64,000 bases of DNA. It comes from Streptomyces uncialis (lineage in GTDB: Bacteria; Actinomycetota; Actinomycetes; Streptomycetales; Streptomycetaceae). Positions 63,205-64,000 of the stretch are shown in pieces. Both the position numbers and the translations under genes were made by a program. The notes below the pieces were generated by a model. That model made no database searches. It saw nothing but the letters and a program-made list of their open reading frames with translations, and had not been told where the DNA came from. The first letter of the stretch is position 1; each line of letters opens with the position of its first letter. The stretch spans positions 310,001-374,000 of the forward strand of contig NZ_CP109583.1 in assembly GCF_036250755.1 (NCBI RefSeq), written 5' to 3'.

Positions 63205-64000
63205 CTACAGCTGGTAGGTGTGGTCGTGGTCCTCTCCGGTCGCGACCAGGAGCAGGCTCCAGGCGGCTACCGGGCTCACGTTGATCAGGACGACGGGTCC
63301 GCCGTCGGGCACCTCCCCGCGGCGCAGTGCGGTGTGGAGGTTGAGCAGGACGTCGGCCGGCCCGAGGTGCCCGTAGCGGCGCAGGTTGTCGCGGCAGGCG
63401 GGCAGCATGCTCACGTCCAGCGCCTCCTCGACGAATGCGAGGCCTGCGGCCGAGAGGTTCTGGCTCGCGAATCCGCGTACGTCCTCGCGGCGCAGGCCGT
63501 TGCGGTCCAGCAGCCGGCTCAGCATGACTCCCAGTCGGGCGCGGGTCTCCAGGGCGAGGCGGAAGGAGTACATGGTGGTGTCCCGGCACTCCTCACGCCA
63601 CTCGGCGACGGGCCGGTCCCGGAACGGGACATGGAACAGGTCCCAGTACGCGCCGTTGGTCTCCTGCAGGACGTCGAGGACCCGGACCGGGCCGGTGCGG
63701 GCCAGCAGCACCGCCTGGCCCGCGTCGCCGTTGACGGTCACCGGGTGCCGGTAGCGGGTCGGCGTCGCGGGCTTGCTGCCGTGCACGACGAGAACATGCT
63801 CCAGATCGTGGTCGGCGGCCAGCAGGCCGCGGGCGGTCAGCAGGGCCGGGGTGATCGACACACAGCCGAGACCGCCTACCGAGAAGGTCAGGGCACGGTG
63901 GGCGCCGAGCAGGTCCTGCAACCGGGTGGCGTCGGAAGCCATCAGCTGCCGTGGGGCGCGGGACTCGATCACCACCAGCGCGCCGAGTTCCCCGGCGGCC
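63205..64000 (-). CDS. KAS III-like (3-oxoacyl-ACP synthase III family) protein, 5' end outside the window
   Basis: The C-terminal 264 residues of a thiolase-fold enzyme; its start lies beyond position 64000. The nucleophilic Cys is in LTFSVGGLGCVSITPALLTA. Further on, VTVNGDAGQAVLLART corresponds to the GDGA loop. Where KAS III enzymes have the catalytic His (HQAN) this protein has GFASQNLSAAG, and where they have the Asn (GNTS) it has YGHLGPADVLLNL. A Cys-Ser-His set suggests acyl transfer rather than decarboxylative condensation, as in several secondary-metabolism KAS III-like acyltransferases (inference). Together with the ACP gene 16 bases downstream it looks like the margin of a biosynthetic gene cluster continuing to the right. 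Confidence 0.85.
   Translation of the reverse strand, partial: AAGELGALVVIESRAPRQLMASDATRLQDLLGAHRALTFSVGGLGCVSITPALLTARGLLAADHDLEHVLVVHGSKPATPTRYRHPVTVNGDAGQAVLLARTGPVRVLDVLQETNGAYWDLFHVPFRDRPVAEWREECRDTTMYSFRLALETRARLGVMLSRLLDRNGLRREDVRGFASQNLSAAGLAFVEEALDVSMLPACRDNLRRYGHLGPADVLLNLHTALRRGEVPDGGPVVLINVSPVAAWSLLLVATGEDHDHTYQL

Overview
The window is a high-GC (roughly 70%) actinobacterial chromosome segment, almost certainly Streptomyces. Signs of this are the strong G/C third-position bias, GTG/TTG starts, hairpin terminators without U-tracts, DUF6397 and DUF3516 proteins, an xylA/xylB/ROK cluster and a pSAM2-type AICE (actinomycete integrative and conjugative element).

Layout. (1) 0.2-29.3 kb is conserved backbone: a fused FAD/Fe-S oxidoreductase, a YkuD lipoprotein, a heterodimeric ABC exporter, a DUF457 membrane protein, a DExH helicase, a DUF6397 protein, a lone roadblock protein divergent from an F420-type PPOX enzyme, a fatty-acid desaturase, an overlapping SNF2-helicase/SWIM pair, xylose utilisation (xylA, xylB and a ROK regulator), a Tat-exported amidase preceded by thirteen 8-bp repeats, and a GAF regulator beside an aldehyde dehydrogenase. 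(2) 29.4-36.6 kb is a decayed island. It starts with an intact integrase/excisionase pair and continues with truncated or frameshifted genes (radical SAM, two small unknowns, an HTH-only AraC protein). (3) 36.6-53.8 kb is a cell-surface/competition region: a TetR gene with a 38-bp palindrome, an NlpC-like pseudoenzyme with FG-GAP repeats, an IS481 element split by a 1.3-kb insert carrying an Imm21 gene, a 1,462-residue FG-GAP/lectin exoprotein, and a divergent 2,234-residue RHS polymorphic toxin (RHS core, HINT peptidase, 98-residue toxin tip) with its immunity gene. (4) 53.9-61.55 kb is an AICE: integrase, excisionase, RepSA, FtsK-like Tra, an SCO3933-like protein, two GntR-type regulators, small proteins, an origin-like inverted repeat and flanking att-like repeats. 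Integrase and RepSA both carry single-base frameshifts. (5) 61.6-62.6 kb, just beyond the AICE, holds a second toxin cassette without its RHS body, its immunity gene, a terminator and the last ~13 codons of a second integrase of the same family. (6) 62.9 kb to the end begins an acyl carrier protein/KAS III-like gene pair, probably the edge of a biosynthetic cluster.

The most interesting structure is 46-63 kb. An RHS toxin and an orphan replacement toxin tip share an exact 23-bp junction in the HINT C-terminus. Each is followed by its own immunity gene, a terminator hairpin with the same right-arm core, and an integrase 3' end of the same family. One full AICE sits between the two cassettes. 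I read this as AICE integration (perhaps repeated) downstream of toxin/immunity cassettes, building an array from which toxin tips can be exchanged. That mechanism is inference; the repeated layout is seen directly.

Within the AICE, a regulator built from three tandem winged helices and a coiled coil, with no effector domain, is encoded beside four TCCATCC iterons. The same heptamer recurs at its own start codon and upstream of repSA, suggesting a dedicated control circuit.
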